Of a stretch of DNA of 64,000 nucleotides, positions 37,721 to 46,529 are shown in pieces. Source of the DNA: Tistrella bauzanensis (GTDB lineage Bacteria; Pseudomonadota; Alphaproteobacteria; Tistrellales; Tistrellaceae). A program made the translations under genes and the position numbers. Within the stretch, counting starts at the first letter, position 1. Every line of letters starts with the position of its first letter. Where the stretch lies: the NCBI RefSeq assembly GCF_014636235.1, contig NZ_BMDZ01000025.1, positions 1 to 64,000 on the forward strand, read 5' to 3'. Under the pieces are notes generated by a model. It saw only the letters and a program-made list of their open reading frames with translations. It did no database searches and had not been told where the DNA came from.

Positions 37721-38533
37721 ATGATGTCGGATCGGAAGTTTGCTGCGCAGGGGCCGGGTGTGCGGGGGCCGGGTGTGCGGGGGACGCGTGCGCTGGGCTT
37801 GGCCCGGCGGCTGGCGCATCGGTGCGCGCTGCTGGCGGTTATGGTGGCCATGCTGGCCCCGGCGGGCCTGCCCGGCACTGCCGCACGGGCCTGGACACCG
37901 CCGCAAGGCTATGCGACGGCGGCTCATGCCTGGGAAGCCGGCGATTATGCGACCGCCCGTCCGCTGTTCGAACGTCTGGCCCGGGCCGGTGATGCCCGCG
38001 CGGCGTTTTATGCCGGGGTGATGGCCGAACAGGGCCAGGGCGCCGCCGCCGACCCGGTGGCGGCGACCGAATGGTACCGGGAGGCGGCGGCGGCCGGCCA
38101 TGTCCGTGCCGCCTTCAATCTGGCGCGGCTGCTGGAAGACGGGGTGCCGCCGGCTCTGGCGGCCGATCCGGCGCAGGCCGCCCGCTCTTACGCGCAGGCG
38201 GCGGCGGGCGGGATCGTTGCCGCCGATACGGCACTGGCGCTGATGCAGCTGAACGGCCGGGCCGGCCCGGTGGATGCGCCGGCGGCTCAGGCGCGGTTGC
38301 GGCGGGCGGCCGCGACCGGCGATGGTGCTGCCGATCATGCGCTGGCGCTGCGCGCGCTGGCCGGCGACCCGCCGGATATGGTCGAGGCCCTGGCGCGGGC
38401 GCGGCGCGCATCGTTGCGCGGCCATCAGCCGGCCGGCGCGCTGGTCGACAGGCTGAACGCCGCAGCCGATCCGGCGCTGAGTGCCGCAGCCGATGCCCGC
38501 ATGGCGACCCTGGACGAGCCGGCCGGCAACTGA
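37721..38533 (+). CDS. Secreted Sel1/TPR-repeat protein
   Basis: A 270-residue protein. The N-terminus holds an arginine-rich region and a hydrophobic segment (CALLAVMVAMLAPAGLPGTAARA) consistent with a signal peptide or anchor. At least four Sel1-like repeats follow from about residue 65 (AHAWEAGDYATARPLFERLARAGDARAAFYAGVMAEQGQG and on). Sel1 proteins are scaffolds, often for exopolysaccharide or envelope assembly (an ExoR/AlgK-like idea, from family knowledge). A 15-bp direct repeat near 37750 duplicates GPGVR in the leader. AGGGATGGC precedes the ATG. It lies upstream of a sigma-54 response regulator on the same strand. Confidence 0.82.
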   Translation: MMSDRKFAAQGPGVRGPGVRGTRALGLARRLAHRCALLAVMVAMLAPAGLPGTAARAWTPPQGYATAAHAWEAGDYATARPLFERLARAGDARAAFYAGVMAEQGQGAAADPVAATEWYREAAAAGHVRAAFNLARLLEDGVPPALAADPAQAARSYAQAAAGGIVAADTALALMQLNGRAGPVDAPAAQARLRRAAATGDGAADHALALRALAGDPPDMVEALARARRASLRGHQPAGALVDRLNAAADPALSAAADARMATLDEPAGN

Positions 38534-38602
38534 GGCCCATACACGTCACTCGCGTGTTATCGCCGACGCTGACCGCGCCGTTGTGGTCTGCTAGGCTTGG
38601 CG

Positions 38603-40165
38603 ATGACGGACCGGAAAAGGCGCAGCCATGCGAGCCGGTCGTGGGACGGGCTTGATGGCGGGATGGGTATGGCGGCTGTTGACGGTACATCTGAAGTTCT
38701 GATCATCGAAGATGACGCCCTGCTGGCGCGCCTGTATGTCGAACAGCTGCGCATGGCCGGCATCGCCGCGACCGCCGTCGGCACCGCAGCGGCGGCGTTC
38801 GAACGGATGACCCATACCGTGCCGGCGCTGGTGCTGCTGGACCTGACGCTGCCCGACGCCAACGGGCTGGACATTCTGGCCGATCTGCGCCATCGGGGCC
38901 GGGGCTGCGACGTGGTGGTGGTGACGGCGCACGGATCGGTGAATGTGGCGGTCGAGGCGATGCGCGCCGGCGCCCATGATTTCCTGGTCAAGCCATTCGC
39001 GCCTGAGCGGCTGGTGGTGACGGTGCGCAATGCCCTGGCGCTGGGCACGCTGGCGCGGCTGGTCGACCGCATCGGCGAACGGGCGTCTTATTGCGGCATG
39101 ATCGGCCGGTCGCTGGTGATGCAGGGGGTCTATCGGATCATCGAGGGCGCGTCCCAGAGCCGGGCATCGGTGTTCATCACCGGTGAAAGCGGCACCGGCA
39201 AGGAACTGGCGGCCGAGGCCCTGCACACCCGCAGTCCGCGTGCGGCGGGGCCGTTCGTGGCCCTGAACTGCGCCGCCATCCCGCGCGATCTGATGGAAAG
39301 CGAGATCTTCGGCCATGTCCGCGGTGCCTTTACCGGTGCGCATGCCGATCGCGAGGGTGCTGCGATGCGGGCTCATGGCGGCACGCTGTTCCTCGACGAA
39401 GTCTGCGAGATGGACCTGGCCCTGCAGGGCAAGCTGTTGCGTTTTCTGCAGACCGGCAGTGTCCAGAAGGTCGGCTCGGGCACGACGGAGCGGGTTGATA
39501 TCCGCGTCGTTTCCGCCACGAACCGCGACCCGTTGACGGAAGTGGATGCCGGGCGGTTCCGCGAGGATCTGTATTACCGCCTGCATGTGGTGCCGATCCA
39601 TCTGCCGCCATTGCGGGAGCGTGGCGACGACGTGCTGCTGATCGCGCGGCATCTGCTGGGCGAACTGACCACACTTGAGGGCAAGCGGTTCAAGGGCATC
39701 GAACCTGCGGCAGAAGCGGCGCTGATGGCCTATCGGTGGCCGGGCAATATCCGCCAGCTCTATAACGTGCTGCACGGCGCCATCGTGCTGAACGACGGCG
39801 AGATGCTGACCCTGGACATGTTGCCGGCGGTGGTGCGCGAGGCTGAAAGCCAGGCCGTGGCACCCGCCGCAGCGGCCGGTCCACGCGGCCCCGCGGCGCC
39901 GGCCGCGATGGAGCCGCCACCGCTGCTGGATTTCGAACCGATCGACGATGACGACGACGAGGCGAGCGGGCTGCTCGCCGGCAGCGGCACCCGCATCATA
40001 CCGCTCTGGCAGGTGGAACGTGCGGCGATCGAGCGCGCGATCCGGATCTGCGACGGCAATGTACCGCGGGCGGCGGCGCTGCTGGGGATCAGCGCCTCCA
40101 CCATCTATCGCAAGCGTCAGAGCTGGGCGGCAGCCGATATCGACGGAACCAGCGTCGAGTTGTAG
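38603..40165 (+). CDS. Sigma-54-dependent response regulator (NtrC/LuxO type)
   Basis: About 520 residues. The receiver domain (about 30-150) has the acidic pair IIEDD, phosphoacceptor D80 in LLDLTLPDANG, and the lysine in DFLVKPF. The AAA+ sigma-54 activation domain has Walker A GESGTGKE at 194-201 and the sigma-54-contacting GAFTGA at 241-246, both intact. A Fis-type helix-turn-helix closes the protein (NVPRAAALLGISASTIYRKRQ). It should bind upstream of sigma-54 promoters and open them when phosphorylated. No sensor kinase is encoded nearby. The start is uncertain (ATG 38603, 38663 or 38669). A near-perfect sigma-54 promoter at 42144-42158 is the obvious local target. Confidence 0.93.
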   Translation: MTDRKRRSHASRSWDGLDGGMGMAAVDGTSEVLIIEDDALLARLYVEQLRMAGIAATAVGTAAAAFERMTHTVPALVLLDLTLPDANGLDILADLRHRGRGCDVVVVTAHGSVNVAVEAMRAGAHDFLVKPFAPERLVVTVRNALALGTLARLVDRIGERASYCGMIGRSLVMQGVYRIIEGASQSRASVFITGESGTGKELAAEALHTRSPRAAGPFVALNCAAIPRDLMESEIFGHVRGAFTGAHADREGAAMRAHGGTLFLDEVCEMDLALQGKLLRFLQTGSVQKVGSGTTERVDIRVVSATNRDPLTEVDAGRFREDLYYRLHVVPIHLPPLRERGDDVLLIARHLLGELTTLEGKRFKGIEPAAEAALMAYRWPGNIRQLYNVLHGAIVLNDGEMLTLDMLPAVVREAESQAVAPAAAAGPRGPAAPAAMEPPPLLDFEPIDDDDDEASGLLAGSGTRIIPLWQVERAAIERAIRICDGNVPRAAALLGISASTIYRKRQSWAAADIDGTSVEL

Positions 40166-40206
40166 ACACCGTGCAGGATGCGGGCGCCGTCAGGATGCGG
40201 GCGGCC

Positions 40207-42087
40207 TCAGCCGCCGCGCAGGCCGTTGAGGCAGCGCGGCCGGCCAAGCGGTGCGCCGCTGGCGCGGGCAAAGTCGTATGCGGTGCGCATCGCGGCTGCG
40301 GCCGCGACCAGGATTTCGGTCGCCAGCATTGCCGTGCCGCCACCGGCGAGGAGAACATCCGTCGGGATCTCTGGAAAGGGCGTCAGCACCGGGGCTGATG
40401 GTGTCGGGGCGATCGGGCCTCCGAACGGGTCGCGGGTCTGGGCCGGCAGGCAGATGACATGGGCGATTTCCGCGAACAGCGTGCAGGCCAGTTCGGTCAG
40501 GCCCGGCGCATCACGGTGGCCGGTCAACGGCTGATCGAGCATCAGGTCGACCCGGCGGCGGCCGCTCGCGGCCATCGCGTCGGCAGCCTCACGAATGGGG
40601 TTGGCAGCGGCATTGGCACTGGCACGGTCGCCGGCCGTGACGTGGGTGGCCGTGACGTGGGTGGCCGAGGCGCCGGCGGATGCCTGTTCCAGCACCGCCA
40701 TCAGCCCGGCGGTATCGATCCGGTCGGCGGCTGCGTGCAGCATGCGGACCATGGTGCGCGGCGACACGCCCGGATCCTCGACCGTCGGCAGTGGCCGACC
40801 GGGGGCACCGTTGCCGAGTGCCGCCATGCGCGCGCCGATGGCAACCAGCCCGGCGATCAGCCCCAGTGCCGACAGGGTGGGGGCGACGCCATGTTCGGCC
40901 GGCAGCGACAGCTGCCAGCAGGCGTCGGCGCCGATCGTCTCGTGGATCTGGCCGCTGGCCGACAGGTCCAGCACCGCGACCGACCGGGCACCGCCCTGGC
41001 GGAGCAGGTGCGGCATCGCCCTGGCGTCGACCGCCTCGCCGGCTTCGGGCACGAGGATCGCCATGTCGATCGGCAGGTATGGCCGGGCGCCGTCGGCCAG
41101 TGGCCGCACCAGAACGTCGATGCCATAGCACAGCCGCCAGATATCGGCGGCGACCGACACGGCCGGCATCAGGGCGGCGGCGGCGCTGATCGCGACGCGG
41201 CCATGGATGCCGGCGCCGACGGCGGCCGGCAATGGCGCGCGCACCGGCGACACCAGACCGGCACCCAGCCGCACGGCTTCGCCCAGGCGGGCCAGATCTG
41301 TCTGGGTCATGGTCTCTCCCGGCCGCGGCATTGGCGGCACGTTGGTGGGTGCCGCGGCCGGCGTCAGGCGGCGGGTGATGATCCGCCCGCAATCATCCAA
41401 CACGCGCACGCGATCGGTGGACAGGGTTGCGATGTCGCCGGGCCGCAGGATCACGGCCGATTGCAGAGTGCCGGTCAACAGGCGGTCGTCGCTGGCGATG
41501 AAGCCGGTATGGTCACCGGCCGCCAGCGTCAGGCCCGATGCGCCCCGGGCGACGAACATCCGGCGCGGGTCGTCGTCCATCAGAAGGGTGAAGGACATGT
41601 CGCCGCCCACCCGGTCCAGCAGGCGGCGCAAGGCCAGATCGGGCCCGACATTGTCCTCGATGTCGCGCAACAGCCGGTTCAGCGCGCTGCCCGGTTCAGG
41701 GCGGCGGCGGCGGGCGATGTTTCCACAGCCGAAGCCCAGGCCCGCCAGTGCCGCTGCCGGCCCCACGACGCCCAGGGTGGCCGCCCCCAGCCGCAACAGG
41801 CGGGCATCGGGCGGCAGGCAGGCACCCGTCGCTGCCCCACCCCCCGCCGTCCCCTCGGACGGCATGCCACCGGTCTGTGCCGGGCCGGGCGGGGCGATCA
41901 ACGGCGGCCGCATACCCGGTACCCCGGCTGCCGCCGGGCCGATGGCGGCGAGGCCGGCGGCAGCCTCACGGGTTGCAAGCATACGGGTGTCGCGCCGGGT
42001 CGTGCGGGTCGGGTCCAGCTGATCCAGTGCAGAATGCAAACGGTCGCCAACCGGTTTGCCATTCAGAATGCCGATCAATGCGCTCAT
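40207..42087 (-). CDS. GlmS-like pseudoenzyme (degenerate glutamine-fructose-6-phosphate aminotransferase)
   Basis: A 626-residue protein close in length and layout to GlmS (about 610). It starts MSALIGILNGKPV where GlmS has MCGIVG, so the nucleophilic cysteine is Ser2. The HTRWATHG and HNG motifs are not found. The distal glutaminase core is still readable (SFTLLMDDDPRRMFVARGASGLTL...FIASD). The first SIS domain keeps its shape, but SAAAA (301-305) replaces CGTS and VPEAGEA (346-352) replaces SQSGET, the sugar-phosphate-binding residues. The C-terminus ends GRPRCLNGL, like SIS proteins. Both catalytic functions therefore look lost while the frame is intact. It converges on the response regulator and has a sigma-54 promoter. 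Confidence 0.7.
   Translation of the reverse strand: MSALIGILNGKPVGDRLHSALDQLDPTRTTRRDTRMLATREAAAGLAAIGPAAAGVPGMRPPLIAPPGPAQTGGMPSEGTAGGGAATGACLPPDARLLRLGAATLGVVGPAAALAGLGFGCGNIARRRRPEPGSALNRLLRDIEDNVGPDLALRRLLDRVGGDMSFTLLMDDDPRRMFVARGASGLTLAAGDHTGFIASDDRLLTGTLQSAVILRPGDIATLSTDRVRVLDDCGRIITRRLTPAAAPTNVPPMPRPGETMTQTDLARLGEAVRLGAGLVSPVRAPLPAAVGAGIHGRVAISAAAALMPAVSVAADIWRLCYGIDVLVRPLADGARPYLPIDMAILVPEAGEAVDARAMPHLLRQGGARSVAVLDLSASGQIHETIGADACWQLSLPAEHGVAPTLSALGLIAGLVAIGARMAALGNGAPGRPLPTVEDPGVSPRTMVRMLHAAADRIDTAGLMAVLEQASAGASATHVTATHVTAGDRASANAAANPIREAADAMAASGRRRVDLMLDQPLTGHRDAPGLTELACTLFAEIAHVICLPAQTRDPFGGPIAPTPSAPVLTPFPEIPTDVLLAGGGTAMLATEILVAAAAAMRTAYDFARASGAPLGRPRCLNGLRGG
40634..40663 (-). repeat. 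Two exact 15-bp tandem repeats in the GlmS-like gene
   Basis: Two copies of gccgtgacgtgggtg (plus strand) encode a duplicated ATHVT peptide between the SIS-like parts of the protein. The duplication keeps the frame. Confidence 0.85.
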
Positions 42088-42143
42088 CTGCCGCTTTGCC
42101 TCAACTCTTGCCAGACCGGAACGGTCGGTTCGGAGGCTTCGTG

Positions 42144-42158
42144 GCAAGGCTCGTGCCA
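42144..42158 (-). promoter_or_regulatory. Sigma-54 (-24/-12) promoter of the GlmS-like gene
   Basis: The minus strand reads TGGCACGAGCCTTGC from 42158 to 42144. That matches the sigma-54 consensus TGGCACG-N4-TTGC at every defined position, with the GG and GC elements at the required 12-base offset. Transcription would begin near 42132, leaving a leader of about 45 nt before the ATG at 42087. An intact sigma-54 activator is encoded on the other side of the gene. Confidence 0.8.
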
Positions 42159-42197
42159 AACGCATCGATCTCTATGGGGCGATATCCGCCGTCGAAT

Positions 42198-43520
42198 TCA
42201 CCCGCCGGTATAATCGACACGCCAAAGCGTGTTGCCGGTGTCATCGGCGATCAGCAGCGCGCCATCGGGGGTAACCGCGACCCCGGCCGGCCGGCCCCAT
42301 ACCGAGGCCGCCGAACCGCCGGTGCCACCGCCGGTCCGGAAGCCCGAGGCAAAGACTTCATAGGCCTCGCCATCGGGCCGTCCATCGGCGGTGAAGGGAA
42401 CGAAGGCGACCAGATAGCCCCGCGGATCTGCCGCATTCCAAGACCCGCGCAGGGCGATGAAGGCGCCACCCCTGTATCGTTCCGGGAATGTTGTGCCATC
42501 GTAGAACGTCAATCCGATCGGTGCGGAAGGCGCGTGGAATCGCAAATCGGGAGCAATCAGCCCGTCGAGCCGGCCCTGGGCGCGGTCTTCATAGCCCGGC
42601 TGGGCAATCGCCCGGCCGTCGGCGCCCGCCCAGCCATAGGGCCAGCCATAGAATCCGCCCTCCGTCACCCGGGCCAGGTAATCGGGCACCAGCGCGTCGC
42701 CAAGGCCGTCACGTTCGTTGACCACGGTCCACAGCGCGCCGGTCTTCGGATGGATCGCCAGACCGACCGGGTTGCGCAGGCCGGTGGCGAAGCTGGTGCC
42801 GGCGGCGCCCGGGCGGTCGAAGCGCTGGATGGTGGCGCGGGGTTCGGGCTCGATGCCGATATTGCCGCGCGACCCGATCGAGACCCAGAAACCCTCGGTC
42901 TCGGGATCGAGCGCCAGCCCGCGGGTTGAATGGCCACTGGCGCTGCCCAGCGCGTCGGGCGGGGTCATCGCCTCGGGCTCGGCCGTGATCCGCCGGTCGC
43001 CCGGCTGATAGGCGTATCGCCAGACCCCGCGGGTATCGGCTACCCACAGCGCGCCCTCGCGCAGGCCCAGACCATAGGGCGTCGACAGGCCGTCGACCAG
43101 AGTCTCGCGGATGTCCGCGTGACCGTCATCATCGGTGTCGCGCAACAGGGTGATCTGCCCGGCCCGGCTTTCGGCCAGCAGCACATCGCCATTGGGCGCC
43201 ACCAGCAACTGGCGGGGATGGCTGAGGTCGCTGGCGAACAGGGTGGCGCGGAAGCCGTCGGGCAGGCGCGGTGCCGCACCCTCGGGCCGGCTGATCCGAT
43301 CGGGCGAATTTGCCGGGCTCGGGGCATCGCCGGGCGCGGGCAGGGCTGTCGGATCGACCATCAGCCGCGTGCCCGGGGCCGGATCGTCGGCTGGCGGTGT
43401 GGTCAGGGCGTCGGCGGCAAGTGCCGCGACGGGGGCGGCGGTCAGCAGCAGCGTGGTCAGAACCCGGCGCAGCGTCGCCATCCGCGCGGGTGACTGGATG
43501 AACAACGGGTTGGCGGTCAT
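42198..43520 (-). CDS. PQQ-dependent sugar dehydrogenase (sorbosone dehydrogenase-like), exported
   Basis: A 440-residue beta-propeller protein. A signal peptide follows MATLRRVLTTLLLTAAPVAALAA. The mature part has repeats such as PRQLLVAPNGDVLLAESRAGQI, FATGLRNPVGLAIHPKTGALW, EGGFYGWPYG and VTPDGALLIADDTGN, typical of soluble aldose-sugar and L-sorbosone dehydrogenases that use PQQ in the periplasm. Start 43520 has GGAG 12 bases upstream; an ATG at 43481 would also give a signal peptide. It precedes the GlmS-like gene by 110 bp on the same strand. That gene has its own sigma-54 promoter, so the two need not be one operon. Confidence 0.87.
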   Translation of the reverse strand: MTANPLFIQSPARMATLRRVLTTLLLTAAPVAALAADALTTPPADDPAPGTRLMVDPTALPAPGDAPSPANSPDRISRPEGAAPRLPDGFRATLFASDLSHPRQLLVAPNGDVLLAESRAGQITLLRDTDDDGHADIRETLVDGLSTPYGLGLREGALWVADTRGVWRYAYQPGDRRITAEPEAMTPPDALGSASGHSTRGLALDPETEGFWVSIGSRGNIGIEPEPRATIQRFDRPGAAGTSFATGLRNPVGLAIHPKTGALWTVVNERDGLGDALVPDYLARVTEGGFYGWPYGWAGADGRAIAQPGYEDRAQGRLDGLIAPDLRFHAPSAPIGLTFYDGTTFPERYRGGAFIALRGSWNAADPRGYLVAFVPFTADGRPDGEAYEVFASGFRTGGGTGGSAASVWGRPAGVAVTPDGALLIADDTGNTLWRVDYTGG

Positions 43521-43537
43521 GACAGGCAGCGTCTCCG

Positions 43538-43581
43538 TGATCGGCCCCGGCCGGGCAGTGCCCCTGGCCCGGTGCCGATCA
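43538..43581 (-). terminator. Long imperfect hairpin between cystathionine beta-lyase and PQQ dehydrogenase genes
   Basis: Perfect 8-bp outer arms TGATCGGC (43538-43545) and GCCGATCA (43574-43581) enclose a GC-rich partly pairing interior. There is no T tract, so it may act as a Rho-assisted terminator for the upstream gene or a leader structure of the dehydrogenase mRNA. Confidence 0.45.
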
Positions 43582-43619
43582 CGGGCCGGAACCCTGGATC
43601 GCCCCCCCCGGGGGTCGCC

Positions 43620-44879
43620 TCAGCCGGCGGCGGCATAGCGGGCGAGGCCCGCATCGAGGTCGGCAATCAGATCCGCCGGATCCTCAAGGCCGGCATGGAT
43701 GCGCAGCAGGGGCCCGCGATCCTCCCAGTTGCCGCGGGTGGCGGTGCGTGCCCGGCGCGGATCGACCGGCAGCACCAGGCTTTCATATCCGCCCCACGAG
43801 AAGCCCATCTTGAACAGGACCATGTCGTCGACCATCGCCGCGATGCGGGTCCGGGGCACCGGCCGGTCGTCGGGCCGCACCAGTTCAATGGCGAACAGGC
43901 CGCTCGCCCCCTTGAAGTCGCGCAGGAACGCGTCGTGGCCGGGGCAATCGGGCAGGGCGGGATGCAGAACCCGGCTGACCATATCGTGGCCGGCCAGATG
44001 ACGGGCAAGGGTGAGGCCGGTTTCCTGATGGCGCGCCATGCGCACCGACAGGGTGCGCAGGCCGCGCAGGGCCAGATAGCAGTCGTCGGGGCCGGGCGGC
44101 GCGCCGATCTCGCTCGCCGCCTTGCGGATGAAGGGGAAGGCGTCCTCCGTCGCCGACAGAACGCCCAGCATGGCATCTGAATGGCCGACCAGATATTTGG
44201 TTCCCGCCTCCATCACCACATCGACGCCCATCGCCAGCGGCTTCAGGTACAGCGGCGTCGCCCAGGAATTGTCCAGCGCGGTGCGCATCCCGGCCGCGCG
44301 GGCGGCGGCGATCATCGCCGGCAGGTCTGGGACCTCGAAGGTCAGCGAGCCGGGCGCCTCCAGCATCAGCAGCCTGGTGTTCGGCCGGAACAGCGTGGCG
44401 ATATCGGCGCCGAGCATCGGGTCGGCATAGGTGACCTCCACCCCATAGCGGCCCAGGAACTGATCGGCCAATGCACGGGTGGGCTCATAGACGTTGTCGA
44501 GCAGCACCACATGATCGCCGGCGCGGGTGAAGGCCGCCAGCACCGCCATCAGCGCGGTCTTGCCCGAGGCCAGCGCCACGCCGCGATGCCCGCCCGCCAG
44601 GCTGGCATAGGCATCTTCCAGCGCATGGGTGATGGGTGTGCCATAGCGGCCATAATAGACCCCGCGCGTGGGGTCGGCCGAGGCCGCGACCATTGCCTCA
44701 AGTGTGGGGAACAGCACGGTCGATGCATGGTGGACCGGCGGGTTGACGATGCCGTGATTGGCAAAGGGATCGCGCCCGACGTGAACGATGCGGGTGTCTT
44801 CCCCGAACCGGCCGCCGGCGCCGTCATGGCCGTCGTCGGCGCTTGCCGGTGCGGGCTGTGGCTTGGGGGTATCGGACAT
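43620..44879 (-). CDS. metC: Cystathionine beta-lyase
   Basis: A 419-residue PLP enzyme of the Cys/Met metabolism family. It shows the HGIVNPPVHHASTVLF entry, YYGRYGTPITHALE, the substrate-phosphate loop VALASGKTALM, and the PLP lysine K228 in EAGTKYLVGHSD. It cleaves cystathionine to homocysteine, pyruvate and ammonia for methionine synthesis. The EAGTKY and VGHSDAMLG pattern favours beta-lyase over gamma-lyase or synthase. ATG 44879 is chosen over an upstream extension that is not protein-like. It is monocistronic by spacing. Sulfur amino acid genes recur later (sulfurtransferase, cysteine synthase). Confidence 0.9.
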   Translation of the reverse strand: MSDTPKPQPAPASADDGHDGAGGRFGEDTRIVHVGRDPFANHGIVNPPVHHASTVLFPTLEAMVAASADPTRGVYYGRYGTPITHALEDAYASLAGGHRGVALASGKTALMAVLAAFTRAGDHVVLLDNVYEPTRALADQFLGRYGVEVTYADPMLGADIATLFRPNTRLLMLEAPGSLTFEVPDLPAMIAAARAAGMRTALDNSWATPLYLKPLAMGVDVVMEAGTKYLVGHSDAMLGVLSATEDAFPFIRKAASEIGAPPGPDDCYLALRGLRTLSVRMARHQETGLTLARHLAGHDMVSRVLHPALPDCPGHDAFLRDFKGASGLFAIELVRPDDRPVPRTRIAAMVDDMVLFKMGFSWGGYESLVLPVDPRRARTATRGNWEDRGPLLRIHAGLEDPADLIADLDAGLARYAAAG

Positions 44880-45278
44880 GGGGCGGGGCTCCGGAAACAA
44901 TTGTGGTCGCGACATGGCCGGTGTCGTCCGGCACGCGCGCCGGCGCTGGCGATGCAGCACCGTGGACGGGTGACGCATTTCAGCGCGATCGCGGCCGGGT
45001 TGCAACCCGGACTGCGTCCGCCAGGCAACCACAGGGGCGCACGCTTGCATGACGATTGACCGGTGTGCTACGAACGTTCAGGGGAAGATGTGGGAAAGCT
45101 GGTTGGCGTCCGGGGGGGCGCCACCCGCGGGTCCGGCCGGGAGCACATGCGGTCGACCGTTTTCCACTCGAAACAAGGCATGCCGGACCTGCCACCATAC
45201 CGATCCTGGCTGGGGCCATGATACGGGGTGGACACCCTGGAACAGGCTGGCGTGCAGATGAGGGGCTTCGCGATACTC
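44880..45278. promoter_or_regulatory. Divergent intergenic region, metC / aapJ
   Basis: About 400 bp without a credible gene. It must hold promoters for metC (leftward) and the amino acid importer (rightward). I see no strong consensus promoter, riboswitch or sigma-54 element. Short open frames here are not protein-like. Confidence 0.4.
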
Positions 45279-46310
45279 ATGTCGATCAAGACCTTTGTGG
45301 CAGCACTCGCCGCGACCGTCGCTCTGGGCGCGCTCAGCGCACCCGCCAATGCCGGCGCGATACTCGACACGATCAAGAAGAACGACACGCTGCGCTGCGG
45401 CGTGAACACCGGCCTGCCGGGCTTCTCGGCGCCGGACAGCACCGGCCGCTGGAGCGGCATGGATGCCGATTTCTGCCGTGCTGTCGCCGCGACCATTCTG
45501 GGCGACGGAGAGAAGGTCCAGTTCGTGCCGCTGTCGGCGCAGGCGCGGTTCACGGCGTTGCAGTCGGGTGAAATCGATCTGCTGTCGCGCAACAGCACCA
45601 ACACGCTGACCCGTGATGCGTCGCTGGGCCTGCATTTTGTCGGCACCTGGTTCTATGACGGTCAGGGCTTCCTGGTCACCAAGGCGGCCGGCGTCGACAG
45701 CGCCACCCAGCTCGACGGCGCCACAGTCTGCGTCCAGTCCGGGACCACGACCGAACTGAACCTGACCGATTATTTCCGCGCCAACGGCATGAGCCTGCAG
45801 CCGGTGGTGTTCGAGGGCTTCGAGGAGTCGTACAAGGCTTATTTCTCGGGCCGTTGCGATGCCTATACCACGGATATCTCCGGTCTGGCGGCGCTGCGTT
45901 CGGTGAACGCGCAGAACCCCGAAGACCATCTGATCCTGCCGGAAGCGATTTCCAAGGAGCCGCTGGCGCCGGCCGTGCGCCGTGGTGACGACGAATACTT
46001 CGCCATCGTGAAGTGGGTGCGCAACGCGCTGATCGAGGCCGAGGAATATGGCGTCAGCTCGGAGAACGTCGACGAGCAGAAGGCCTCGTCGGAAAATCCG
46101 GTGATCCGCCGCATGCTCGGCACCTCGCCCGGCATGGGCCAGACGCTGGGCCTGGACGATGAATGGGCCTATCGCCCGATCAAGCAGATCGGCAATTACG
46201 GCGAGATCTTCGCCCGCAATGTCGGCCCCGGCAGCCCGCTGAAGCTGGAACGCGGTCTGAACGCGCAGTGGAACAAGGGTGGCGTTCTCTACGCCGACCC
46301 GATCCGCTGA
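45279..46310 (+). CDS. aapJ: General L-amino acid ABC transporter, periplasmic binding protein
   Basis: A 343-residue secreted binding protein. MSIKTFVAALAATVALGALSAPANA is a classic signal peptide cleaved at ANA, and the mature part starts GAILDTIKKNDTLRCGVN. WSGMDADFCRAVAATILGD and LLSRNSTNTLTRD match AapJ/BztA family proteins, which bind a wide range of L-amino acids. ATG 45279 gives the right length; 45258 and 45228 are upstream in-frame alternatives. It is followed by two permeases and an ATPase in canonical aapJQMP order. Confidence 0.94.
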   Translation: MSIKTFVAALAATVALGALSAPANAGAILDTIKKNDTLRCGVNTGLPGFSAPDSTGRWSGMDADFCRAVAATILGDGEKVQFVPLSAQARFTALQSGEIDLLSRNSTNTLTRDASLGLHFVGTWFYDGQGFLVTKAAGVDSATQLDGATVCVQSGTTTELNLTDYFRANGMSLQPVVFEGFEESYKAYFSGRCDAYTTDISGLAALRSVNAQNPEDHLILPEAISKEPLAPAVRRGDDEYFAIVKWVRNALIEAEEYGVSSENVDEQKASSENPVIRRMLGTSPGMGQTLGLDDEWAYRPIKQIGNYGEIFARNVGPGSPLKLERGLNAQWNKGGVLYADPIR

Positions 46311-46360
46311 CGGCCCGATCGGCTGACGGTCTGAGCGCAGACGCCGGTATCCGGAAGGTT

Positions 46361-46392
46361 GAGGGGGCGGTGATCATCGATCACGCCCCCTC
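46361..46392 (+). terminator. Intercistronic hairpin between aapJ and aapQ
   Basis: A perfect 9-bp stem GAGGGGGCG (46361-46369) / CGCCCCCTC (46384-46392) is extended by TGATC/GATCA with one bulged G and a three-base loop. No T tract follows. Such hairpins after binding-protein genes typically stabilise the upstream mRNA or partly attenuate, giving more binding protein than permease. Confidence 0.65.
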
Positions 46393-46529
46393 GATCGTCT
46401 GACGGGCCGGCGGGCTGCCCGGAACGCCTTCAGACCTGAACCTCTTCGGAGCAGGCACGCGTCGCCATTGCGGCAGCAGACCGGTCCGCACGGCGTGCGT
46501 CTGCGACGCGCGAAGGGCTTTTCCAGTCA

